Shown: piece by piece, positions 6,763 through 12,252 of the stretch
How positions within the stretch are numbered: the stretch's first letter is position 1
Layout of the letters: every line of letters begins with the position of its first letter
Source: JBDKGV01 sp039798005
GTDB taxonomy: Bacteria > Fibrobacterota > Fibrobacteria > UBA5070
DNA length: 12,252 nt
NCBI GenBank assembly: GCA_039798005.1
Contig: JBDKGV010000097.1
Location: forward strand, 1 to 12,252
Direction of reading: 5' to 3'
Program-made: the position numbers and the translations under genes
The notes under the pieces: generated by a model
What the model saw: the letters and a program-made list of their open reading frames with translations, nothing else
Database searches by the model: none
Told to the model about the DNA's origin: nothing

Positions 6763-6800
6763 ATCCCTGGCGCGCGCTTGCGCGTTGCTTGCTGACTCCC
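6763..6800 (+). repeat. Direct repeat, copy 1 (38 bases)
   Basis: Begins ATCCCTGGCGCGCG and ends GCTTGCTGACTCCC. It matches copy 2 at 34 of 38 positions, with a start-to-start distance of 81 bases. The differences cluster in the small internal GCGC stem-loop. Confidence 0.7.
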
Positions 6801-6820
6801 TCCCTGACAGGGAGGGTCAG
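6792..6820. repeat. Strong hairpin, 8 + 4 base-pair stem
   Basis: CCCTCCCT (6798-6805) pairs perfectly with AGGGAGGG (6809-6816) around a GAC loop. After a 2-base bulge the stem continues with CTGA (6792-6795) against TCAG (6817-6820). Its left arm overlaps the end of direct repeat copy 1. GGGG follows instead of T residues, which argues against a Rho-independent terminator read rightward. Confidence 0.6.
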
Positions 6821-6843
6821 GGGTGGGGGATGGTCCTCGCACG

Positions 6844-6881
6844 ATCCCTGGCGCGCGTCAGCGCGTCGCTTGCTGACTCCC
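6844..6881 (+). repeat. Direct repeat, copy 2 (38 bases)
   Basis: Second copy of the 38-base unit (34 of 38 identical), ending 70 bases before the next gene's ATG. GCGCGTCAG inside it is the inverse of CTGACGCGC at 6887-6895, so this copy can form its own hairpin. Confidence 0.7.
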
Positions 6882-6951
6882 GATGCCTGACGCGCCGCGT
6901 GCGCAGACATAGGCCCTACAAAGCCGCCCCTCCGACACGCATTTTTGAGGC

Positions 6952-8397
6952 ATGACAGACAACCACAAGCCGGAAATCTCCATCGAGGAGATCGAGGCCG
7001 AGATCCAGCGACGGCTTCAGGCCAGCGATGCCGTGCTGGCCAAGGCCACCGGAAAGCGTCGCGGGTCGCGGACGGCCCCCGAACCCATCGTGGTGACCAA
7101 CACGGTGTCGCTGGCCGCCGGAAAGATCCGAAAGCTTCTGGGGCAGAGGCTCAAGCTCTCCGGACCCGCCCTTCCCGTCCAGCGATTTTCCTTCCCGATT
7201 CTCCTCTGGGACGCCTGGATCACGCTCCATCACCTGAGCAAGGAACCTCTGAAGCTCAACCAGGACGACTCGATTCCCGTCCGGTGGATGAAGCCGTTGG
7301 AATCCCGCCTGGTCCCGATTCCCGACTGGCTCGGCATCGACGGCAACCAGTCCGCCCGCCATTTCTCCGCCTTCGAGCTGTTGCGTTCGCTGGACTGCAT
7401 CCACCTGCGCAAGTCCCGCTCGTACGACGTGGAATACCTGCTCACCGCCGGCGCCCACGAGATCCTAAAGGCCGGTTGGGAAGCCTTCCGCAAGCGCAGC
7501 CTGCGCTCGCGCCTGCTTTCCATCCTCGATCCCGGCGTGGACCACCTGCCCGACGAATGCGGCCACCACATCAGCCACCTGCAGTGGACCATCCGCATCG
7601 ACGGCCCCTTGCGCGGGCTGGGACAGATCCTGTCCAAGCGCGTGCTGGAATGCCTGCCCTCGGACGGCACCTGCCTGCGCAGCGACATCGTCGAGGCCTT
7701 CAAGGGGAGCGATCCCTTCATTCCACAGATCGGTCGCGGTTGGGAAGGCCGCAGCATCAACGCCACCGTGGAGGAGTTCCTCGAGCGGTTGCCGCCCAAC
7801 GAGTCCCTGGCCCTCTTGGGCGAGGCCATCGTCCATCCGGTCCTCTTCGGCATCCTGGAGACCGGCTTCGACGCGCAAGGCCAGTTCACCATGGGCTTCT
7901 CCGCCGATGGCCGCGCCTACCTGGGTCTCGAGCCCTTGCCCGCCCCCAAGCCCGATCCGCACATCTACCTGACTCCCGCCTACGACCTCGTGTTCGGAAA
8001 ACCCGATCCCCAGACGCTGGCCTGGTGCTCCCTCTTTGCCGAGCTCACGGGCCTCGACCACGGGGTGGTGGCCAAGGTCACCGCCGCAAGCGTCCAGCGC
8101 GCCCTGGCCCTGGGAGTCGAGATCCGACAGATCCTGTCCATCCTCGACTCGATGCTGGCCGCCCCGCTTCCCGACAACGTGCGCGTCACCATCGACGGCT
8201 GGACCCAGCGCGCCCGCCCGGTGCAGGTGACCGAAGGCTTCGTGCTGGCGTGCCCCGAGGAGTCGGTCGCCTCGACGCTTGAGCGCATGGCCAAGGGGCA
8301 GGCCCAGCGCCTCTCCTCCCTGCACCTGCTCGTGTCGGACAAGAAGCTCTTGACTGCCTTGCGCAAGAAGGCCGCCGAACAAGGCATCCTCCTTTGA
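6952..8397 (+). CDS. XPB/Ssl2 N-terminal-like (Helicase_C_3) domain protein without helicase motor
   Basis: A 481-residue protein with no signal peptide or membrane segments. Residues about 335-440 match the helicase XPB/Ssl2 N-terminal domain (Helicase_C_3, PF13625): a HIYLTPAYDLVF strand (337-348), LFAELTGLDHGVVAKVTAASVQRALALG, then ILSILDSMLAAPLPDNVRVTIDGW (W417). In many bacteria this domain is fused to, or encoded near, a superfamily 2 helicase, but here no Walker A or DEAH box is present and no helicase gene is seen in the window. Residues 1-330 are not recognised; they are helical in character with several Trp and paired His. A DNA-associated or regulatory role is inference. The ATG is preceded by GAGG at only 1 base, and no other Met occurs nearby. 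The last codon overlaps the TTG start of lpxB. Confidence 0.7.
   Translation: MTDNHKPEISIEEIEAEIQRRLQASDAVLAKATGKRRGSRTAPEPIVVTNTVSLAAGKIRKLLGQRLKLSGPALPVQRFSFPILLWDAWITLHHLSKEPLKLNQDDSIPVRWMKPLESRLVPIPDWLGIDGNQSARHFSAFELLRSLDCIHLRKSRSYDVEYLLTAGAHEILKAGWEAFRKRSLRSRLLSILDPGVDHLPDECGHHISHLQWTIRIDGPLRGLGQILSKRVLECLPSDGTCLRSDIVEAFKGSDPFIPQIGRGWEGRSINATVEEFLERLPPNESLALLGEAIVHPVLFGILETGFDAQGQFTMGFSADGRAYLGLEPLPAPKPDPHIYLTPAYDLVFGKPDPQTLAWCSLFAELTGLDHGVVAKVTAASVQRALALGVEIRQILSILDSMLAAPLPDNVRVTIDGWTQRARPVQVTEGFVLACPEESVASTLERMAKGQAQRLSSLHLLVSDKKLLTALRKKAAEQGILL
7622..7634. repeat. Palindromic motif core, GACA-GATCC-TGTC
   Basis: Perfect arms, but the AAA flank of the best copies is replaced by CAA. 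It is read in frame as Gln-Ile-Leu-Ser, using ordinary GC-rich codons, so codon preference alone could explain this copy. Confidence 0.35.
8126..8138. repeat. Palindromic motif core, GACA-GATCC-TGTC
   Basis: Same 13-base core as at 7622, in the same reading frame (Gln-Ile-Leu-Ser), with flanks CC and CAT. Without the AAA flank it is a weaker copy. Confidence 0.35.
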
Positions 8398-9413
8398 GCC
8401 TTTCCGGCAGGCGCCTGCTGGTCAGCGCCGGGGAACCCTCCGGTGACCGCCTCGCGACAGAATTTGTCAAATTAAAGCAGGCAGCAAATCCGGGGCTGGA
8501 GGTTGCCGGTTGCGGCGGTCCTGGGCTTGAGTCCGTCGGGACCCGACTTTTCCTGCGACAGGAACGCCTGGACTTCGTCGGATGGTCGGGACCCTTGCGC
8601 AACCTCCCCAGGCTGTGGCTCGATCACCGGAAATTCCTTTCCCAGGCCATGCGTTGGCGCCCGGACGCCGTGCTCCTGGTCGACAGCCCCGGTTGGAACC
8701 GGCCCTTGCTCCGGTGGGCCAAGAACCAAGGCCTGCCCGTCCACTGGATCGCACCTCCCCAATTGTGGGCCTGGAAGGACCGCAAGGCACCCTACCTCGA
8801 GGGCGTGTCGGTCCAGCCATTGTTTGCGTTCGAACGACCTTGGCTGGAATGCTGGGGCGCCCGGGTCGCCTGGAAAGGCTATCCTCGCCAACCCGTCCCG
8901 CTCACTCGGGAAGATCCGATACTCGCCCTGCTTCCCGGAACCCGGGAGACCCTCTGGCAACGGCACATCCCGCTCTTCGCCCGGGCAGCCAGGATTCTGG
9001 GCATTCCGGCAAAGGTCGCCGTCCCCATGGTCCCGTCGCCAAAATTTGACAGATTATGTCAAACAATCGGGCTGGAATGGGAGCTCTCCAAGACGCTTCT
9101 GGCCCGGGCCCAGGGCGCCCTTGCCGTTCCGGGAACCGGATGCCTCGAGGTGGTCCGGCACGGAATCCCCTTGGTTGCCGCCGCTCATCCCGGCTGGATC
9201 GACCGCACCCTGGCCGCACGCCTGCTCTCGGACGGTTCGCGCATCCTTCCCAACCGCATCCTGGGTCGCACCTTGGTGGAGGAATTCTACCTCGAGGCGG
9301 CCCATCCCGAATCCCTCGCCAGCAGCCTCGAGACCGCCATGTCGCGCAACCGCGAATTCGTCGAAGCACGGGATGAACTCGAGGAGCGCCTGGGTCCAAG
9401 CCGCTTCAGCTAG
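8394..9413 (+). CDS. lpxB: Lipid-A-disaccharide synthase (divergent, short)
   Basis: GT19-family enzyme that joins UDP-2,3-diacylglucosamine and lipid X to make the lipid A disaccharide at the inner membrane. The frame gives 339 residues, against 382 in E. coli. Conserved features: GEPSGD (13-18), VAGCGGPGLES, LLVDSPGWN (the IDxPxFN region), APPQLWAWKDR (WAW at 125-127), ALLPGTRETL (PGTR at 181-184), VPGTGCLE (245-252, normally SGTATLE) and LPNRILGRTLVEE. Deviations: the usual VGHP is WKGYP (160-164), and GSR is GTR. The start is TTG, overlapping the previous stop as TTGA, with AAGG 9 bases upstream; the first strand, RRLLVSAGEPSGD, supports it. The gene contains two AT-rich patches carrying the palindromic motif (8456, 9045). 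An active LpxB is likely but the changes merit checking. Confidence 0.88.
   Translation: MSLSGRRLLVSAGEPSGDRLATEFVKLKQAANPGLEVAGCGGPGLESVGTRLFLRQERLDFVGWSGPLRNLPRLWLDHRKFLSQAMRWRPDAVLLVDSPGWNRPLLRWAKNQGLPVHWIAPPQLWAWKDRKAPYLEGVSVQPLFAFERPWLECWGARVAWKGYPRQPVPLTREDPILALLPGTRETLWQRHIPLFARAARILGIPAKVAVPMVPSPKFDRLCQTIGLEWELSKTLLARAQGALAVPGTGCLEVVRHGIPLVAAAHPGWIDRTLAARLLSDGSRILPNRILGRTLVEEFYLEAAHPESLASSLETAMSRNREFVEARDELEERLGPSRFS
8456..8473. repeat. Palindromic motif copy, GACA-GAATT-TGTCAAA, in an AT-rich patch
   Basis: GACA and TGTC arms around GAATT. The second half also forms the tighter dyad AATTTG-T-CAAATT (8461-8473). It is read as ACA GAA TTT GTC AAA TTA AAG, an AT-rich run in a GC-rich gene. 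Confidence 0.5.
9045..9063. repeat. Best copy of the palindromic motif, TTTGACA-GATTA-TGTCAAA
   Basis: Perfect 7-base arms around a 5-base spacer, inside lpxB. The patch 9041-9068 has only 7 G/C in 28 bases. It is read as CCA AAA TTT GAC AGA TTA TGT CAA ACA ATC, nearly all codons that the gene otherwise avoids. This is the reference copy for the others. Confidence 0.65.
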
Positions 9414-9460
9414 GATTTCTGCAGCCGTTTCAATCCCCGGACCAAGCAGCGAATCCCCCC

Positions 9461-9475
9461 TTGTCAGTATGACAA
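9461..9475. promoter_or_regulatory. Perfect palindrome upstream of the TIGR02147 gene (candidate operator)
   Basis: TTGTCA-GTA-TGACAA, with 6-base arms and a 3-base spacer, in the 119-base gap between lpxB and the TIGR02147 gene, 57 bases before its ATG. The half-site TGTCA resembles that of the motif repeated elsewhere in the window, but the half-sites point the other way and the spacing is shorter, so it is listed separately. A TACACT (9518-9523) could be a -10 hexamer, but no matching -35 was found. Confidence 0.45.
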
Positions 9476-9532
9476 CGCGATTTGCCACATTCAGGCGACC
9501 TGGTTGGCCTTTTCAGAGTACACTGGGAAGAC

Positions 9533-10357
9533 ATGCGACCGGTCTTCGACTATCTGGACTATCGCGACCTGCTGAAGGACGCGTACGAGGAGCGCAAGCT
9601 TGCCTTGCCGCTCTTCTCGTACCGCATGATGGCCGAGCACCTGGGACTGGACAGCAGCTATCTCTTCCGCATCCTGCAGAAGGACCTGCATCTTCCCGGA
9701 CGCTGCCAACCTCGCGCCATCGAATACCTGGGACTGACCGGTCGTGCGGCCGAGTATTTCCTGATGCTGCTTGCCTACGCCCGGGAACGCGGCAGTCAAG
9801 CCAAGCAGTCGATCCTTGAGAAGGCCATGACCTTGCGCGATGTCGAACGGCGCAAGCTCGAGGAAAAGGAACTTGCGTTTTTCCGGGACTGGTGGGTCGT
9901 CGCCGTGAGATGCCTGATCGAGATCACCGACGGGCGCGCCCATGTGCGCGACCTCGCCTCGCGTCTGCAACCCCCTGTGGCCGAATCCGACGTGCAGTCC
10001 GCCCTCGATCTGCTCCACGAGCTCGGGCTCGTCAAGAAGCTCGCATCCGGCAGGCTTGCCCTCACCGAAGCCCACCTCACCGCCGGCGGCGAGGAGAAGA
10101 CCCAAGCAGTCCGGCATTTCCAAAGGCAGATCCTGTCGCTTGCCGCTGAATCGCTGGAACGCTTCCCCAAGGAGGCCCGGGACGTCTCCACGCTGACCTT
10201 GACCATCGACGAGGCCGCCTTCAAGGACATCCGGGAAATGCTGCGCGAAAGTCGCCGCCAGATCCAGAAGCGCGTGGAGGAAGCCGTCAATCCCGATCGG
10301 GTGATGCAGCTTTCGATGGCCTTTTTCCCGTTGGCCTCGGCCAAGGAGAAGTCATGA
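9533..10357 (+). CDS. TIGR02147 family (DUF4423) regulator-like protein
   Basis: A 274-residue protein beginning MRPVFDYLDYRDLLKDAYEE, the characteristic family opening (fDY-x-DYR-x-hL). Residues about 28-75 (FSYRMMAEHLGLDSSYLFRILQKD) form a helix-turn-helix-like segment; YF-LMLLAYARE, a DWW-VAVRCLIEI helix and a winged-helix-like part (VRDLASRLQPPVAESDVQSALDLLHELGLVKK) follow; the end, ARDVSTLTLTID...RVMQLSMAFFPL, is diagnostic. The family is abundant in Fibrobacter and also occurs in Bdellovibrio-type bacteria; a transcription-regulatory role is suspected. The ATG at 9533 was chosen because homologues start here; an upstream TTG at 9482 would add 17 residues with no family character. GGGAAG lies only 2 bases before the ATG. 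The stop overlaps the start of the lipoprotein gene (ATGA). Confidence 0.9.
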   Translation: MRPVFDYLDYRDLLKDAYEERKLALPLFSYRMMAEHLGLDSSYLFRILQKDLHLPGRCQPRAIEYLGLTGRAAEYFLMLLAYARERGSQAKQSILEKAMTLRDVERRKLEEKELAFFRDWWVVAVRCLIEITDGRAHVRDLASRLQPPVAESDVQSALDLLHELGLVKKLASGRLALTEAHLTAGGEEKTQAVRHFQRQILSLAAESLERFPKEARDVSTLTLTIDEAAFKDIREMLRESRRQIQKRVEEAVNPDRVMQLSMAFFPLASAKEKS

Positions 10358-11349
10358 AGCGCCACCGGTCACTCCCCTGTGCCTTCTTGATCGCATCGAT
10401 GCTCGCTCTGCTGCCGGGATGCGGATCCGACCGCGTCTCCGGAAACTCGGTGGAAACCGAGAACACCGTGGCTCTCGGGATCCTGCCCGTGGACTCCTTC
10501 CTGCCGGAATGGAACCGTCCCGCTTCGCACCTCACCGTGGCGACCTTGCGCTTTGATGCGCGCAACTTCGATTTTTCCCGCTCCAGCGCCACCGGTCGTG
10601 GCCTGCGTCTGGAACGGATGGACAGCACGCTCCTGCCCTTTGAGATCGTATTCTGGGATTCTACCGCTTCACGAGGCCGTCTGAGAGTGCGATTGGACTC
10701 GGCACTGCTCACACGTGGTTCCCGCATCCGCATCCGCAGCCGCCTTCCTCAAGCCAACTTCGCGAACTCCCAAGCGACTTGGCAGGGGATTCCGGATGCC
10801 CAAAGACTCTCCCTGACCTCCGTGCTGGTCGATGATTTCGAGCATGGGACCCTGTGGAACCGGCTCCCCGACTCGAGCCTGTGGTACAGTTCGGCCTCCG
10901 AGTCCTGTTCGGTCAGTTCTCCATTCCTGGTTCCGGCCGGTCACGGACGCACCGGAAACGCCTTGGCAATCAACTATCGCGCCCCGCAGCAGCTCTTCCG
11001 GTTCTCCCTGCTGGGAAGTCGTCTCGGAACCAAGCCGAACAGCCTGCGCTCCTTGGACTCCCTGGTTTTCTGGGCACGCGGATCCGGATCCCTTTCCGCC
11101 GCCTTCGACCACCTGTACGGAATCACAGGACCCAAGAGCTGGAAGAGCAACATGCCCTTGGACACCGCATGGAGGCGAATCCGGATTCGCCCGGAGGATT
11201 TGGATCCCGCTGACGGTGTTGGCGACAATTATGGATGGAAGGCAGTTCGCGATTCGGTCACCCACTTGACCTTCCTGGTCAATACCGGCAGTGAACTGGT
11301 GATCGACAATGTGCGTCTGTACGGGATCGACCGCGACGACCTGCACTGA
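10354..11349 (+). CDS. Lipoprotein with C-terminal CBM11/CIA30-like galactose-binding fold
   Basis: A 331-residue protein with a lipoprotein signal: basic MKRHR, a hydrophobic core and the lipobox LLPGC (C23), so it should be lipid-anchored in the envelope. Residues about 55-135 (FDFSRSSATGRGLRLERMD...LPFEIVFWDS) resemble the DUF2341-type beta domain; this is tentative. Residues about 159-326 (VDDFEHG, NALAINY, LDSLVFWARGSGSL, AWRRIRI, ELVIDNVRLYGI) follow the beta-sandwich layout of CBM11/CIA30-like modules, which often bind beta-glucans, although specific binding residues cannot be picked out. The gene is translationally coupled to the TIGR02147 gene by a 4-base overlap, implying one transcript, and sits 70 bases before the GH9 gene. 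A role in sensing or holding polysaccharide is inference. Confidence 0.75.
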   Translation: MKRHRSLPCAFLIASMLALLPGCGSDRVSGNSVETENTVALGILPVDSFLPEWNRPASHLTVATLRFDARNFDFSRSSATGRGLRLERMDSTLLPFEIVFWDSTASRGRLRVRLDSALLTRGSRIRIRSRLPQANFANSQATWQGIPDAQRLSLTSVLVDDFEHGTLWNRLPDSSLWYSSASESCSVSSPFLVPAGHGRTGNALAINYRAPQQLFRFSLLGSRLGTKPNSLRSLDSLVFWARGSGSLSAAFDHLYGITGPKSWKSNMPLDTAWRRIRIRPEDLDPADGVGDNYGWKAVRDSVTHLTFLVNTGSELVIDNVRLYGIDRDDLH

Positions 11350-11354
11350 ACCTT

Positions 11355-11394
11355 TTGCGATGGAATGCGACCAAGTGTTACCATAGTCACTTGG
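11355..11394 (+). promoter_or_regulatory. Candidate promoter with overlapping inverted repeat upstream of the GH9 gene
   Basis: A perfect 7-base inverted repeat, CCAAGTG (11371-11377) and CACTTGG (11388-11394), is separated by 10 bases. It overlaps a possible -10 (TACCAT, 11379-11384) that lies 18 bases after a possible -35 (TTGCGA, 11355-11360); each hexamer matches consensus at 4 of 6 positions. The right arm ends 25 bases before the GH9 ATG. A repressor or activator bound here would control the enzyme separately from the lipoprotein gene. Without a T-tract it is a poor terminator. The repeat is certain; promoter function is inferred. Confidence 0.45.
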
Positions 11395-11419
11395 CATTTC
11401 ACTGGCCGGAGGTCATTCC

Positions 11420-12252
11420 ATGCTTGCTCTTCTTGCGCTCGGACTCCTGAGCGCCGCGCCCAATTCGTTGCGTTGGAACCATCTCGGCTACCCACCCGAG
11501 GGTCGCTCCAAGATCATCTTGGCCACCAGCGACTCGAACCTGACCGGTCGCTCGTGGAAGGCCGTTCCTCCTGATGCAGGCACGGCACTCTCCGGCACCT
11601 TGCCCAAGTCCACCGTGGCGGGTTCGGGCCAGTCCCCTTGGACCAACCATCACGCCATCGATCTTTCCGCGGCCCGCACCCAAGGACTCTGGACCGTCAC
11701 CGTGGAGGGATTCGACACCGCAAAGGTCCTGGTGACCAAGGATCCATGGCGATCCTTCGCACCGCTTGCCGTACGGCATCTGACCGCCATGCGCAGCGGT
11801 CCTTCCCAAGGGCTGGATTGGCGCAAGGCATCACATCCGGGCGATTCTTCCTGTGCCGTCTGGCTGCCCAAAACGCCGGTGGACTCCGGTGCCTGGAGCG
11901 CGACCCAACGCAAGGTCCGCGTGACGGGCGGTTGGTACGATGCCGGCGATTACATCAAGTTCACCCTGACCACCGCCGGAACCACCTGGTTCCTCCTGCG
12001 CGCCTTCGAGGAAAATCCCACCTTCCATCCTTCTTCACGCAGCAGCAAGGAACTTCCCGACATCCTGGACGAGGCACGGCACGGCCTTTCCTACCTGCTG
12101 CAGCTGTTTCCGGACGACACGACATTCATCATCCAGGTCGGCGACAGCCGGGATCACAACCAAGGCAACCGACTTCCGGAAGATGATGCCTTGGACGGCA
12201 AGCGGCCTGCGCTTTCCGCCCTTTCTCCCGCCCACATGAGCCTTACCGCCGC
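11420..12252 (+). CDS. Glycoside hydrolase family 9 (cellulase family), N-terminal part, runs off window
   Basis: 277 codons are present and the frame is open at the window edge. A short signal peptide (MLALLALGLLSAAP) is followed by an Ig-like N-terminal domain (about residues 15-105; SLRWNHLGYPPEGRSKIILA...TVTVEGFDTAKVLV) typical of GH9 theme enzymes, then the catalytic domain with GGWYDAGDYIKF: D174 and D177 correspond to the catalytic-base aspartates of GH9. ELPDILDEARHGLSYLLQLF and the VGDSRDHNQGNRLPEDD loop are also family features. The catalytic acid Glu and further modules would lie beyond the window. GH9 members mostly cut beta-1,4-glucans, with some acting on other glycans. The ATG has a strong GGAGG (11408-11412) at 7-base spacing. 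The protein should be exported. Confidence 0.93.
   Translation, partial: MLALLALGLLSAAPNSLRWNHLGYPPEGRSKIILATSDSNLTGRSWKAVPPDAGTALSGTLPKSTVAGSGQSPWTNHHAIDLSAARTQGLWTVTVEGFDTAKVLVTKDPWRSFAPLAVRHLTAMRSGPSQGLDWRKASHPGDSSCAVWLPKTPVDSGAWSATQRKVRVTGGWYDAGDYIKFTLTTAGTTWFLLRAFEENPTFHPSSRSSKELPDILDEARHGLSYLLQLFPDDTTFIIQVGDSRDHNQGNRLPEDDALDGKRPALSALSPAHMSLTA

Larger units (their letters stand above)
6653..6951. other. Non-coding interval with repeats and hairpins
   Basis: 299 bases between the Nudix-HAD gene and the next gene. Open frames here lack any recognisable protein and are interrupted by inverted and direct repeats. The interval holds a GC-rich hairpin (6722-6742), two imperfect 38-base direct repeats (6763 and 6844), a strong hairpin between them (6792-6820), and a 9-base inverted repeat GCGCGTCAG/CTGACGCGC (6853-6861 and 6887-6895). 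None is followed by a T-run, so none is a textbook intrinsic terminator. The overall look is of a REP-like interspersed intergenic element. The last 20 bases before 6952 are less GC-rich (CATTTTTGAGG). Confidence 0.6.

Noticed and set aside
6798..6816. Intrinsic terminator for the dcd cluster
   Set aside because: The stem is strong but is followed by TCAGGGG, with no T-run in either direction.
6092..6910. Minus-strand open frame of 272 codons
   Set aside because: It overlaps the HAD domain on the opposite strand and its first part is translated from the intergenic direct repeats (a repeated Arg/Ala-rich peptide), so it is not a credible gene.
6945..8282. Plus-strand open frame of 445 codons in another frame of the XPB-like gene
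   Set aside because: It is Arg/Pro-rich, typical of a frame-shifted reading of GC-rich coding DNA; the frame starting at 6952 has the domain matches.
8503..9819. Plus-strand open frame of 438 codons across lpxB and the TIGR02147 gene
   Set aside because: It crosses two well-supported genes in a different frame and has no recognisable domain.
10125..10137. Further copy of the recurring motif (GGCAGATCCTGTC)
   Set aside because: The left arm is mutated, and the sequence is explained by common codons for Gln-Ile-Leu-Ser, so it was not listed as a feature.

Overview
The window is GC-rich bacterial chromosome from a Gram-negative (outer-membrane) organism. The best lineage clue is the gene at 9533-10357. 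Its product matches the TIGR02147 / DUF4423 family, which is expanded in Fibrobacter and relatives. A lipid A gene (lpxB), a CBM11/CIA30-like lipoprotein and the start of a family 9 glycoside hydrolase (cellulase) fit a Fibrobacterota-type polysaccharide degrader. The lineage call is an inference from family content, not from a marker gene.

Layout. 1-202 (minus): truncated GNAT acetyltransferase. 281-3375 (plus): a two-gene unit of a large radical SAM protein and a YchJ-type SEC-C protein. 3380-4035 (minus): two small overlapping genes, one secreted Cys-containing protein and one two-helix membrane protein. 4182-6652 (plus): a nucleotide-metabolism cluster of dCTP deaminase, a calcineurin-like phosphoesterase and a fused Nudix-HAD protein whose HAD half looks like a pyrimidine 5'-nucleotidase. 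6653-6951: non-coding, with two imperfect 38-base direct repeats and strong hairpins. 6952-9413 (plus): a protein carrying an XPB/Ssl2 N-terminal-like (Helicase_C_3) domain but no helicase motor, overlapped by a divergent lpxB that starts at TTG. 9533-11349 (plus): a TIGR02147 regulator-like gene overlapped by a lipoprotein gene. 11420-12252 (plus): a truncated GH9 enzyme.

How the genes may work together. The dcd cluster reads as nucleotide-pool housekeeping: deamination of dCTP, hydrolysis of a nucleoside diphosphate-linked compound, and dephosphorylation of a pyrimidine monophosphate. The right-hand end reads as a surface carbohydrate locus: a regulator-like protein coupled to a putative carbohydrate-binding lipoprotein, next to a secreted cellulase-family enzyme.

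The most unusual non-gene signal is a recurring palindrome, best copy TTTGACAGATTATGTCAAA at 9045-9063. Good or partial copies lie at 2517, 2577, 5482, 7622, 8126 and 8456. Several sit inside coding sequence in AT-rich patches made of codons unlike the rest of their genes, which suggests selection on the DNA itself. No tRNA, rRNA, CRISPR array or transposase was seen.
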